Shown here one piece after another: positions 8,042 to 17,877 of a stretch of DNA of 21,451 nt (its first letter is position 1; each line of letters begins with the position of its first letter). The stretch is from NCBI GenBank assembly GCA_036939355.1, contig JALLAP010000422.1, forward strand, positions 1 through 21,451, in the 5' to 3' direction. Source of the DNA: Thalassiosira profunda (lineage: Eukaryota; Bacillariophyta; Thalassiosirophyceae; Thalassiosirales; Thalassiosiraceae). A program made the translations under genes and the position numbers. The notes under the pieces were generated by a model. That model did not search any database. It saw only the letters and a list, made by a program, of their open reading frames with translations, and was not told where the DNA came from.

Positions 8042-11000
8042 ATGTTTCCGCTTGACGAGCCCCTCGCCCGGCTGGGCCAGTCCCTCGCCCCTCCGCCGGA
8101 GTCGGGCGCACCCTCTGCAACCCCGCAGGAACGCCGCGCGTGCATAGCGACCCTGCTCCGCATCCTCGACAACGTTGTGGATGACCCGGCAACGTCCAAT
8201 CCCAAAGTGCGGAAGATCAAGGTGGCGAATCCCGCGTTTTGGGGACGGGCGGGGCGGTGGGACGGATCGATTGCCTTTTTGGAGGGGTGCGGCTTCGTGC
8301 CGCAATATGCGGGCGAGGAGAAAGACGTTCCCTCGCATTTGAGATTGAAGGATGACGACCGGGAGAGGTTGCTGCTGGGACGGGGAGAGCTGATGAAGTT
8401 GGCAGTGGGTGCATTGGGGATGGATGCGGGCAGTCTGCCATCCCGTCCTGATGGACGGACGCCAAAATGCACTCCAGTGGGACACCACAATACCCAATCC
8501 AATGAGAGGAAATCACCAAAGCCTGCGGAGCGTTCGACTGTCTCTAGAAATGGGGCTGCATCAAAGCCCGGATTGAGAACACACCCAACAGAGGTTGCAA
8601 ATGATGCCAATAAGGAGCCAAAGGTCCCGCCACAGTCATCGCAAAACAACGATGCTATGGCACCAAAAGCTGGGGATGATGCAAGGGAAAGGAAAGAGGT
8701 CAGTGTGCAGCCAAAGAAGACCGTTGTCAACGGATCGGTGAATGCAGCAATGTCGAATGCATCGAAGTGCGCAGCAATACCACCGAACTGTGCAGCAATA
8801 CCCTCCAATGATACTGGCGATGCAACAATGTCAAATATTGGTGCCCAGTCGAAGCCAAAGCTGCTTTCGCTCGAGGAAATTCAATCACTTGCGAGAAGAG
8901 ATCGGGAAGAAACGGCGTCCGAGGCAAGGAGGCTCGAGCAAGAACGCGCACAGCGGTCAGTATCTCCAAGGGAACTGGCCGAGGCGGACAAGGAACGATC
9001 CAAAAGGGCCGCGAGGCAACGAATCCTTGAGATAGAGAACGAACAGGTCGAGCGCGAACGAAGGGAGTTGGCAGAGCAGCAGGGCAAATTGGAAGGCTGG
9101 TCAACTCCATCCTCAGAGAAGAAAGTATTTGAGAGCACGCTGGCAATGGTGGACAAGGTCGACGCAAAAGCTTTACCGCCCTCGCTCTCTGACGATATGG
9201 TATCTCTTTTGAACGAAATTGAGAATGAGCTGAACGATGGCTTTTTCGACTCTGAAGCTGGCGATGATGACAGCAACGACATCAACGATGGCACTGAATT
9301 CGCTGACGTCGAAACATCCTCTTCTGTGCTAATGTCTATCGGCGAGGGTGACGGAATGCTGCCCATGTCTACCAAAGAAGAATCCGAGGATGACGGCGAT
9401 CGCATCAGCAGCGAAGATGACGACGAACGGCCAATGTCGCCTGCAGAGGAGCGCGTACGATTGGAACAGAACCACGATGCTGGCGCCGCAGACTGCACAG
9501 AGGAACCCAGCATTAGCAAAAATCTAGCTGCCACACCTATAGATGGTGAGCCTCCGCTGCACCTCTCTGAGGCAGTGGAAGAGCTTGTTGAGGAACCTCC
9601 TCCCGCTGATGTCACCCCAGACGACAGCAATCAACTAGGAGTGGAAGATGATCCCGTGCTTGCTGATCCAGTCAGCGAAGCCTTTGCCGACAGCATGGAT
9701 GTGGACCTAGCGCATGGCAGGTCGGCGTCTGACCTACTAGACGAGTTGGATGCAGCTGCGGACATGAAAGATGACGCCCAGGACCTTTCGTTGGCGCCAG
9801 TTATCGACATCCCTCAAGCGTTGCATACGGACGTCGGCAATTCGATGCAGGTTGGCGCCCCATCACAGCAGGAGAGCCAAACAGAAACTGAGACGCATGG
9901 TACCAGGCACCAATCACTTCGTAGCAGCTTCCAGGATTCGATTCAGGACACAGCTACGACCGAGCAGCGAAACAATTGCGGCAACACTGCACTGTTGAGC
10001 ACCAATGCAGTCTATGACAATGCGCAACCTAGCTGGCCACAGGAGGACGTTGACGCCACTGAAGAGCTTGCAGCTTTATCTGACGACGATTATGCGAGTT
10101 TGTTCCAACGCATCCCGCTCCCTGCTGATGAACTCAGTTCTGCCGACGACGAGGACGCCACGCGGTTTCGTCGTGGATTTGAGATGTGCCATCTTTCTCT
10201 CCTCTCGGTGTGGGAGGCCGACAATAGTGCTTCAGAACAGCAGTCTGGGCGGGCGCAATGTTCGCCTCTATCGCGGCATTGCCCCTCCGCGATGACTGGC
10301 TTGTCAAACCTCAGAAAATGGGGCGGTGCATCTCTGGATGACGGCGTGGTGGCAGAGGCGCAAGTAATTCTCGTTCCTCTGGAAATTGCCTACGCAGTTT
10401 GGGCGTACCTTCTTGGATNTGGTGGCAGAGGCGCAAGTAATTCTCGTTCCTCTGGAAATTGCCTACGCAGTTTGGGCGTACCTTCTTGGATTAGAAGGAG
10501 GCGCCAAGAGCGAGAGCGACGGAAGGGATGCTCCTGGGGCTCACTCGGGAAAGGCATATTCGTGGGCCGTGTCGGAGAACCAAGGGCTTGCGACATTTAG
10601 CTCAGGGACATCAACTTTGACAGGAAGCAACCGCCTCCCCGAGGCCACAACAGCTGTTTGCGACTATGTCTGTGGGGCGCTATGGAACGCTGGCCTGATT
10701 GGTATTTGTGGAGGAGAAGTCGCCATGGGAAGCGAGATGGTTTCAGAAACATCCCTCTTTATTGGTGTCGGCAGGGATGTGTTTGCGGAGTGCACTCGAA
10801 AACGAGAGAACTCTGCCGCCGCCCTAGACAAGACGTCGCTCCGCCAGTGCCACAGCATTATTGCAAAGCTCGCGCGCCCTTTTGTTTTGAGCGAGCTTGC
10901 AAGCGACAGCGGCATTGCAACGGACAGCGCGGATTGCGCAGTCTTGGCTCTATACGCCTGCCAGCATGCCCCTCGACATCTGATGGAATCGGGCCGTCTG

Positions 11001-14000
11001 GACGATGCCATGTCGCTGCTTCGCGACATGATCTTCATTCGACGACGGCTGAGAAGCTTGGGTCTATTGGAAGGGACGTCTGCCCACTGCCGCGATTGCA
11101 ACAGAATGAATGCTTGTATGTCCGAGGCAGTCGGCAAGTGGCGAAGAAAGCAGCTCCGGGCTGCTGATGTGAAGCGCGAGCAATCGACGAATTCGTCGTA
11201 TGACTATGCGAAACAAGCCTCCACCATCGTCGTCCCTCGCGCCCCCGACATGTCCAAGTGGAAGGAGGACCATTTCAAGATACTGTGTTCCGTTTCGCTG
11301 GTGTTGCGTCAGAAAATTGGCGAGTTGACGTCTCCGGATGCTGAACACTACATCCGGGCCGATTCGAAGCGACGCCAGCTGCAAAATGAGATCGGAGATG
11401 CATTGCACATGATTGGCCAAGGCATTGGAGACGTTGGCGTCTATCGCGTCGAAGAGCTGGAGCATTACGAAGAGGCGCTTCAGCTGAAGAGCGATGCCCT
11501 CGGCGGTGATCAGAATCACGAATCCATCGCCGACCTTCTCTTCGTCATGGGTTGCCATCATCAGAGATTCCAGCACTTCAAGTTTGCGCAGAAAGCCTAC
11601 GAACAAGCGCTGCGCATCTACAAGGCCAAACTCGGCTACGATCACGTTAGTGTGGCGCGTGTCTTGCACAACATCGGGATCATGTACCATGCGAAGGGCG
11701 ACAACAGCGTGGCGCTGAAGTGCCTGAAAAAGAGTCTCTCCATAAGGAAAGCTCAGCTGGGCAAAACGGACCTCTCCGTTGCCGACAGCCACTGCTGGAT
11801 AGGAAAAATCCAGCGGGAGAAGAAGCGCCTCTCAGAAGCTCGCGAGTGTTTCGAGAAAGCGCATCGGATCAAAGTGGCAGTGCTGGGAAAGGCGCACGTT
11901 GAATCGGCAGAAGTGCTGTTCAATATTGGCATCGTCTGCGATGATCTAGGATTGAGCACCCAAAGGTGAGCTCAGTTGTGCGCAGTCATGTGCTGTCAAC
12001 TCGCCACTCTAACGCTTGCCATTTTCCCATCACAGCCTGTCGTGCTTCAGGGAAGCATTGCTGATACGATTGGCCAACGTCTCGGGCCCGTACGATGTAC
12101 ACGGAATCATCGATGTTTGCGAGACACTGGATTGCATCGCCAACGTTTATAGAGTGAAGGGAGAGCGCAAGAAGGCACTTCAGTTCTTTGAGCAGTGCTT
12201 GAAGAGGAGAGCCCGCATCGTGGCTGCTCTTCAGTCCGATAAAAGCCAAGCCTCCTTCCTGATTCGCACCTACGAAGATGTCATTGCGTTGACAAAGTTG
12301 AATGGAAAGGGATCGTCGAGCGGCAAGGAGGGCGTGTCGGACAAAATTGGCACCCTTCTTGTTGAGATGGGAACGCTGTACGATCACAGACTGAAGAAGC
12401 CATCGAAAGCGCTCGTTTATCTGCAAAAGGCTCTGCAGGTCTTCCAGACAAGGAAGAACTACGAGCAGATTGGGAGCACCTTGTCGTTACTTGGAGTGAT
12501 CCACGTGAAACGATCAGCAAACGCAAAGGCCCTCAAGTGCTTCCGCGATTCGTTGGTGATGCGACGGATGTCCTCTAAGAACGAGGACTTGGCTGGCATC
12601 GCGGATACGCTGCACAACATCGGGAACTGCAAGGCCAGGGATGGTCAATTTGAGAGTAGCTTGCGTTCCTACGAAGAGGCGTTGCAGATCAAGAAGAAGT
12701 TATTCTTCGGCGAGCACACATCCATCGCAAAGACCGAGCACTGCATGGGGCTCGCCATGTTGCAGCTTGGCAAGCTAGATGCTGCCCTTGAATCCTTCGA
12801 GAGCTCGCTGAAGGTACGGCGGGCGGTGCTGGGAGACGACCATCTGGACGTTTCCTTCTCTTTGCACAGGTGAGTTGGATCAAGAGATGACTTGGGTTGG
12901 AATGCATGAATATCTCGCTCGAGTATCACTTGCTCACAGGCCTTTACACATATTGAACGACTCAGTCTCGGGAGGATCCATTTCCACCAAAGTCGATTCG
13001 ATAGCGCCATCGATTGCCTCGAGGAGGCTTTGAAGATAAAGAAGGCAAAGCTGTCCCAGAAGCACATGTCTTTGGCCGAGACAGTGCACCTGTTGGGGTC
13101 GCTCTACATCAAGAAAGGCAACTTGAATGATGCTGTACCCTTGCTCAACTCCGCCCTCGCTGCCTACCGAGGCAGTCGAGACTGCGAGATCATCAAGAGC
13201 GACGTGCTCGATTTGCTGGGGAATGCGTACGCGCAACTGGGCGAAACCAGCCACGCAATTCTGTCTTACGAGCATTCACTCAAGATCAAGAAGATAGTTA
13301 TGGGCATGGACCACGTGGCTTGTGCGAATGTGCTGATGGAGATCGGAAGGCTCAAGTCGTCCAAGGATGATATTGGCGGAGCCCTTGTTGCTTTGAAAGA
13401 AGTAAAACGCATCCAGAAGATTCTCTACGGCAAGAACCATCTGAAGAATGCAGAGTTGTTGATCCAGGTGGGGCTAATCCAGGACCGCCTCAACAACAAC
13501 GAGGTGGCCCTTCGCTGCTTTGCGGAAGCTCTCCAAATGCGTCGCAAACTGCTGGGCAAGAACGACAGGGCGATTGCCGAGGCACTCGTCCATACAGGAA
13601 GGATGCACCAAAGCGAGGATCACTTCAAGGCGTTGGGATTCTTTCAAGAGGCGATCGACATTTATCGCGAAGTAGATGGCGCTTCGTCTTCTGAGGAGAG
13701 CGCCTATGCTTGCCGATTGCTTGGATTGTCGCAGATGGCCTGCGGAGACAACGAAAATGCCTTGGCGTCGCTGGAAAGGTGTCTTGATCTACGAGAGAGC
13801 ACCTATGGCAGCGAATCCGAACAATGGGCCGAGATCGCTTACGATCTGGGCATTGCTCGGTGTGAGGCAGGTCTCTATGATGACGCTGTTGTGCTCTTGG
13901 ACAAGTACGTTCTCCTACAGAAGCAATCCGACACTGGCAGCCCAGAAAACGTGGCCAACGCATTGGTTCAGCTTGGAAAGATCTATCTCAAGAAGCGAAG

Positions 14001-14883
14001 AGTTGATAGCGCCATGGTATGCTTTGACGAAGCTCTCGGGATAAGGAAGCAGCTGAGTGATTGCGACATCGGAGTATCGGAGGTGCTATTTCAGATAGGG
14101 ACGCTCCGCCAATCCAAGAAGCAACACCTCGAGAGCCTCGTCTGCTACGAAGAGAGTCTAAAACTGCGCATGTCGGTATCAGAAGAAGACAAAGACACGG
14201 CTGACATCCTTTCCAGGATAGGTGAAGTACGCAAGGTCCGAGGGCAGAATGACGAGGCACTGGAAAACTTCACTCTGGCCCTTTGCATGTACAAGCGGAC
14301 CGTTGGCGAGAGCCACCCGAGCGTGGCAACCACCTACCACAACCTCGGCTACGTCTGCGATGCAAAAGACGACTTGCAAAAGGCGATGCAAAACCACAAG
14401 GAAGGCCTGAGCGTACGCAAGCTGATGCTTGGTGGCGATCACGTAAAGGTTGCCGCCAGCCTCGACGACGTGGCCGGCGTCTACCAAAAGCAAAACGAGC
14501 TTGAGAAAGCCCTTAAATGCTTGAAGGAGGCGCTGCGAATACGGAGGCTTCAGCTCGGCAGCGAAGACATTGAGATTGGCAAGACCTTGTTTGGCTTGGG
14601 CATTATATTTGCTGCCACCAACGACAACGAAAAGGCCGGCGAGTGCTACCGGAAATCCTGGGAGATCAGCTCTCGGGGTGGCAGCCATCCCAAGCTCGAG
14701 GCGCAGACGCTCCATCAGATTGGGTGTTTGCACGCCGCGAATGGCGACTACAGGGAGGCCCTCCAAAATTGGAGAACCTGCCTCAGCAAATACAGAGAAA
14801 GTGGGTTGAAGGACGACAACTACATGATCGCGTGCACTCTGGGCAATATTGTCATGGCACAGAGCGCCCTGAACGCATCGTGA
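8042..14883 (+). CDS. giant PUB-domain and TPR-repeat protein (3 exons, contains an assembly duplication)
   Basis: Exons are 8042-11965, 12036-12869 and 12966-14883; introns are 70 bp (donor GTGAGC) and 96 bp (donor GTGAGT), both phase 2. As printed, the frame breaks at N10419, but removing one of the two 72-bp copies plus the N gives a continuous 2,200-residue protein. Residues about 30-119 match the PUB/PUG domain, known to bind the p97/VCP ATPase tail: CIATLLRILDNVV, then KVRKIKVANPAF. A charged helical segment (about 275-350) and a long acidic disordered region (about 390-750) follow, then an unassigned helical part. From about residue 1094 to the C terminus there are roughly 25 kinesin-light-chain-like TPRs of about 42 residues, with repeated LxxIGxxxxxxG and EEALxIRK patterns. 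Probably a scaffold linking p97 to clients or cargo (inference). The upstream frame start is GTG; the ATG at 8042 is used. Confidence 0.82.
10347..10491. repeat. 72-bp exact duplication around N10419 (assembly artefact)
   Basis: 10347-10418 and 10420-10491 are identical, separated by one N. Deleting 73 bp joins the reading frame of the PUB half to the TPR half. This is the pattern expected when two contigs overlapping by a fixed k-mer length are joined with a placeholder N. Confidence 0.95.
11966..12035 (+). other. intron 1 of the PUB-TPR gene
   Basis: 70-bp GT-AG intron, donor GTGAGC, with a branch-point-like CTAAC at 12009-12013 and a pyrimidine-rich run before CACAG. Splicing joins two halves of one TPR repeat in frame. 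Confidence 0.88.
12870..12965 (+). other. intron 2 of the PUB-TPR gene
   Basis: 96-bp GT-AG intron, donor GTGAGT, acceptor CTCAG at 12961-12965. An earlier CACAG acceptor would give the wrong frame; the later one continues the TPR pattern (LHS-LGRIHFHQ). Confidence 0.85.
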
Positions 14884-15258
14884 ACTGTGGAACGATTATG
14901 GTAGAAGCACTAAAATAGAGCAAAGACAGAAGTTAGCGTCAAGGCATTTCGTCGTGTTGCATTACAGATGTGAAAGGTCAGGGAGTGTAAGGTGTGTCGT
15001 CAGTTAGGTCACTCTTAGCTACAGATGACCAGCGAGACCACCAAACCTCATCCAGCCCGCTCAAATAAAAGCAGGCCGGTGATTGCAATCCTGCAACGTT
15101 GTCTATTCACATGATGGCTCAGAACGCAGCATCTTGGCTGATGCGAAGGCAACTCTGCCTTGCACCAGCCGTTTCTCATATTGCGTGCACAGCTGCCTTG
15201 TGCACGAGAAAGAGCCCCAAAAATCCTAGGTACTGGGGCTAGAGACAGATCAATAGTT
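14884..15258. other. convergent 3' intergenic region
   Basis: 375 bp between the stop codons of the PUB-TPR gene and the light-harvesting gene. An AATAAA on the + strand at 15064-15069 could be the polyadenylation signal of the PUB-TPR gene. No other gene was recognised. Confidence 0.5.
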
Positions 15259-16192
15259 CTAGGTGGCGGCCGACACAGCGTCGGCGACCTCGGCGACCGC
15301 CGTGGTGGCGGCGGCCGCCGTGCCGTATGCGCCCCCAACCCACTCGTTGATGGTGTCGATCATACTTTGTCCCTGGATGCCCGAGTACGCCACGCACGTG
15401 ATAATTCCCATCATGGCCATGCGCCCGTTCATGAGCTCGGCGTGCGGCGTCACCCCGCTCTGGCTCATAATGGGGAAAATTCCCCCCAGCTTGGAGTTCC
15501 GCTCCACCTGCCACTCGTACATGGGGTGGTTCTTATCGAGGAGGAGGGTGTCCGAGAACGGGAGGGGGGCGATGGTGGCGGCGATGCCAACGAAGAAGGC
15601 GTGGACGTTGGCGATCAGGATGATGGCCCGCTCGTTGGAGATGGTGTCCTTCCCCTTCTCGGCGCCGTCGGCGATGGTGGCCAGGGTGCCCCACTCCTTC
15701 AAGTTGAGCATGGCGTCGCCGTTGGGGAACAGGCCGTGCCCCTTGGCGTAGGCGCACGCGCACATGACGACCCAGCCGAACATGGCGTGGCGGCCGTTCC
15801 AGATCTCGGCCTGGACGGACGGGCCCCATCCCCACTCGGCGAACTGGGGGTACTCCTCGGCCCAGTCCTTCGTGGCATCGTCGAAGACGGAGCTCGCGAC
15901 GCTGGTGGTGCTGGGCCTGGATGTATGGGGAGAGATGCAACGTTNTGGCATCGTCGAAGACGGAGCTCGCGACGCTGGTGGTGCTGGGCCTGGATGTATG
16001 GGGAGAGATGCAACGTTAGACGCCGAGGAGACAGACAGCACATCTCGTGCTCAGTTTCCACGAAGGCGATGCGGTCGATCGCCCAGCCAAAACGCACCTG
16101 GAGACCCTAGCCACGGCCGAGGTCGAGGGAGCGAACGCCGACGCCGAGTTGGCGGCGAGGAAGAGGGCAGCGAGGGTGCGGAGGGGCGCCAT
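15259..16192 (-). CDS. light-harvesting complex superfamily protein, RedCAP-like (2 exons)
   Basis: Exon 1 is 16192-16098 and exon 2 is 15916-15259. The intron (donor GTGCGT, phase 2) is 181 bp as printed and 108 bp once the 72-bp duplication around N15945 is collapsed. The protein has 250 residues. The leader ends SASA|FAP at residues 19/20, the classic motif for import into red-type secondary plastids. Three thylakoid helices follow: about 69-90 with EIWNGRHAMFGW, about 128-150, and about 191-214 with AELMNGRMAMMG. The two ExxNGR motifs are the chlorophyll-ligand, salt-bridge helices of the LHC family. The region containing GWGPSVQAEIWNGRHAMFGW, and the C-terminal INEWVGGAY, recall the RedCAP subfamily more than ordinary FCPs; that assignment is from memory and less certain than LHC itself. 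It diverges from the FHIT gene. Confidence 0.9.
15873..16017. repeat. 72-bp exact duplication around N15945 (assembly artefact)
   Basis: 15873-15944 and 15946-16017 are identical, separated by one N. On the minus strand each copy carries the intron's 3' splice site and the first exon-2 codons, so the printed sequence has two acceptors. Only the copy next to exon 2 gives the open light-harvesting frame. Confidence 0.95.
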
Positions 16193-16309
16193 GGTGAAGG
16201 GTCGTCGAGGAGATTTTGGCTTGCAAACCGCTTGCTTTGCGCGAGGTGACGTGGGCAAGTTGAGGTGTATCTTGGCGAACCTCCTTCCCTCTTTCCATCT
16301 AGTTTTGCA
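16193..16309. promoter_or_regulatory. short divergent region, light-harvesting gene / FHIT gene
   Basis: Only 117 bp separate the light-harvesting ATG from the first usable FHIT ATG. The stretch also holds a strong acceptor-like sequence for FHIT (pyrimidine run 16281-16300, AG at 16301-16302), so the real shared promoter may be shorter or overlap transcribed sequence. Confidence 0.45.
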
Positions 16310-16735
16310 ATGGTGAACCTGCGGCCGATTGTTCCAGGGCACGTGCTGGTATGCTCCTCGCGCGTGACGCCATTGCTCTCCGATTTGGATGACGAGGAAT
16401 ATGACGACCTTTGGAGAAGCGTCCGAAGTGTGCAGAAGGTGCTGAAGCAGCAATACAAGTGCGAAGCGTTCAACGTGGCAGTGCAGGATGGTTCGGGGGC
16501 AGGACAATCCGTGCCGCATGTGCACGTGCACGTCTTACCAAGATATGCTGGAGATTTGCAAAGAAACGATGACATTTATGATCATTTAGAAGAATGGGCG
16601 CCGAGAGAGGAAATGTCTGCAAAGAAAGCAAGGTTAGATGTGCCCGACGACAGTGAGAGAAAAGATCGAACTGTGGAAGAAATGGCAGAGGAAGCAGGGA
16701 TTTACCGATCGTTGATGGAGAAAGAGAGCAGCTAG
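16310..16735 (+). CDS. FHIT: FHIT-type HIT-family dinucleoside triphosphate hydrolase, 5' end uncertain
   Basis: 141 residues from the ATG at 16310. FHIT hydrolyses Ap3A-type dinucleotides through a covalent His intermediate. Visible family marks are VPGHVLVCS near the N terminus, FNVAVQDGSGAGQSVPHVHVHVLPR without the break into other HIT groups (the HVHVHV triad holds the catalytic His), then AGDLQRNDDIY, which is typical of FHIT rather than HINT. Human FHIT has about 20 more N-terminal residues, including the SFALVN strand. Here SSFAMVN is readable just before the ATG, and a pyrimidine run with AG at 16301-16302 suggests a 3' splice site, so an upstream exon is probably missed. I could not find a frame-compatible first exon with an ATG. 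The stop is only 20 bp from the stop of the convergent methyltransferase gene. Confidence 0.85.
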   Translation: MVNLRPIVPGHVLVCSSRVTPLLSDLDDEEYDDLWRSVRSVQKVLKQQYKCEAFNVAVQDGSGAGQSVPHVHVHVLPRYAGDLQRNDDIYDHLEEWAPREEMSAKKARLDVPDDSERKDRTVEEMAEEAGIYRSLMEKESS

Positions 16736-16755
16736 CGAATATTGCAATCTTGCGA

Positions 16756-17520
16756 TCATTCATCAGTCTTTCCGTCTCTCCATTGAAACACAAATATACC
16801 CTCTGACGGACGCGTGCAATCCAAACCCCGCGCGCTGCCGGCGTCAATCACAACTTCATTCGCGACGTTGTGCCACTTGTTGTATCGACTGAGGACAAAC
16901 TTTCCATGCGGCTTCTTCAATAAATGAGCAACTGTATCAAAGAGAGGCTCTCTGCTCTCCGGAGTGTACACCACATCTGCACCGAGCACCAAATCGTATT
17001 GCCATTCATCGTTTGCAAATCGCTCCATGTGAGGCGACCCCCAAATCAGCTGGCGACATTGAATTGTATTCTTGGCCTCCGCATCGTTGTCATCGCAATT
17101 CTCCCGCACATTTTCTCGCAGCTTCTCCAACGTTTGGGTGTCGCCGTCCGTCATCACGACCGACGCTGCCCCCAAACAATGTGCGGCAATACCACACAAT
17201 CCGAGGCCGGCGCCCACCTCCAGCACGGATTTGCCCTTGCAGATCTCGGGGTTGTTTTGGAGGTGGGTCGCCAGGCGCGGCGCCGCTCCCCACAGCGTCA
17301 CCCCCGTCGAGCGATCGGTTTCGTCGCTGTCGACTTTGTACCCTTGCAGGCGGATGGATCGTGTGGTGCCGTCGCCGAGTGTCAGGTCGAAGCGGAAGGA
17401 CTCGCGGGGGTCGCGGCCGAAGAGATCGGCGCACCCGCCCTCCTCTTCTTGGGGCTCTTCCGCCGCACCCCAGCCGTCGGGCGCCTCGATCCACTCCTGC
17501 TCCGCGCTTTGCTGTTCCAT
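16756..17520 (-). CDS. METTL21-like (Methyltransf_16) protein methyltransferase
   Basis: Single exon, 254 residues from the ATG at 17520. The open frame extends 63 codons further, but that part is low-complexity and lies in the divergent promoter area. It is a class I S-adenosylmethionine-dependent methyltransferase: GVTLWGAAPRLA (73-84), motif I VLEVGAGLGLCG (99-110), the acidic motif II TDGD (124-127), and DVVY (182-185), the [DE]xx[YF] signature of seven-beta-strand protein lysine methyltransferases such as METTL21 and EEF1A-KMT. The substrate cannot be told from the sequence. The N-terminal 35 residues are acidic with no targeting signal, suggesting a cytosolic or nuclear place. It diverges from MCM8 and ends 20 bp from the FHIT stop. 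Confidence 0.87.
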   Translation of the reverse strand: MEQQSAEQEWIEAPDGWGAAEEPQEEEGGCADLFGRDPRESFRFDLTLGDGTTRSIRLQGYKVDSDETDRSTGVTLWGAAPRLATHLQNNPEICKGKSVLEVGAGLGLCGIAAHCLGAASVVMTDGDTQTLEKLRENVRENCDDNDAEAKNTIQCRQLIWGSPHMERFANDEWQYDLVLGADVVYTPESREPLFDTVAHLLKKPHGKFVLSRYNKWHNVANEVVIDAGSARGLDCTRPSEGIFVFQWRDGKTDE

Positions 17521-17877
17521 GGTGACGCTCTCGGGGCGCGTGGCAGGGGCCGAATGGTTGGAGAGGGCTGAGAATGAGGTGCCGAGGCATGCACTGTGCC
17601 AGGCTTGGCCGCCGCCGCCCGGCCGCGGTTGTCCAGCAAAAAATGGTTGGCCGAGAAGCATCCGGGGGTGGGGGGTGCCCGGTGCCCGCCCGATTTGCCG
17701 CGTCGGCACATCCTACGGACCTCTCCCAGGTCTTGAACATCCTATTCGCCTTGACCAGGGCGAGCAACGATCCACCCGATCGTCGAGGGACAGCGAGGGT
17801 CAAAATCACCGTCGAAAATCGGCCCTGAATTGCCGAGCAACACTCGAGCACGTGACGTGGTGCAAAAACCACAAGAA
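17521..17877. promoter_or_regulatory. divergent promoter region, methyltransferase / MCM8
   Basis: 357 bp between diverging start codons. Open frames cross it on both strands but carry no ATG-supported conserved sequence. No core promoter motif was recognised. Confidence 0.45.

Noticed and set aside
8727..9630. Minus-strand Ser-rich frames opposite the PUB-TPR gene
   Set aside because: Ser-rich antisense of an acidic Glu/Asp coding stretch, a common shadow pattern.
10386..11969. A separate TPR gene starting near 10386
   Set aside because: There is no proper start and the frame joins the upstream PUB frame after collapsing the duplication, so one gene is more likely.
15160..16110. Plus-strand frames opposite the light-harvesting gene
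   Set aside because: The minus frame encodes a complete light-harvesting protein with targeting motif; the + frames are His/Gly/Val-rich shadows.
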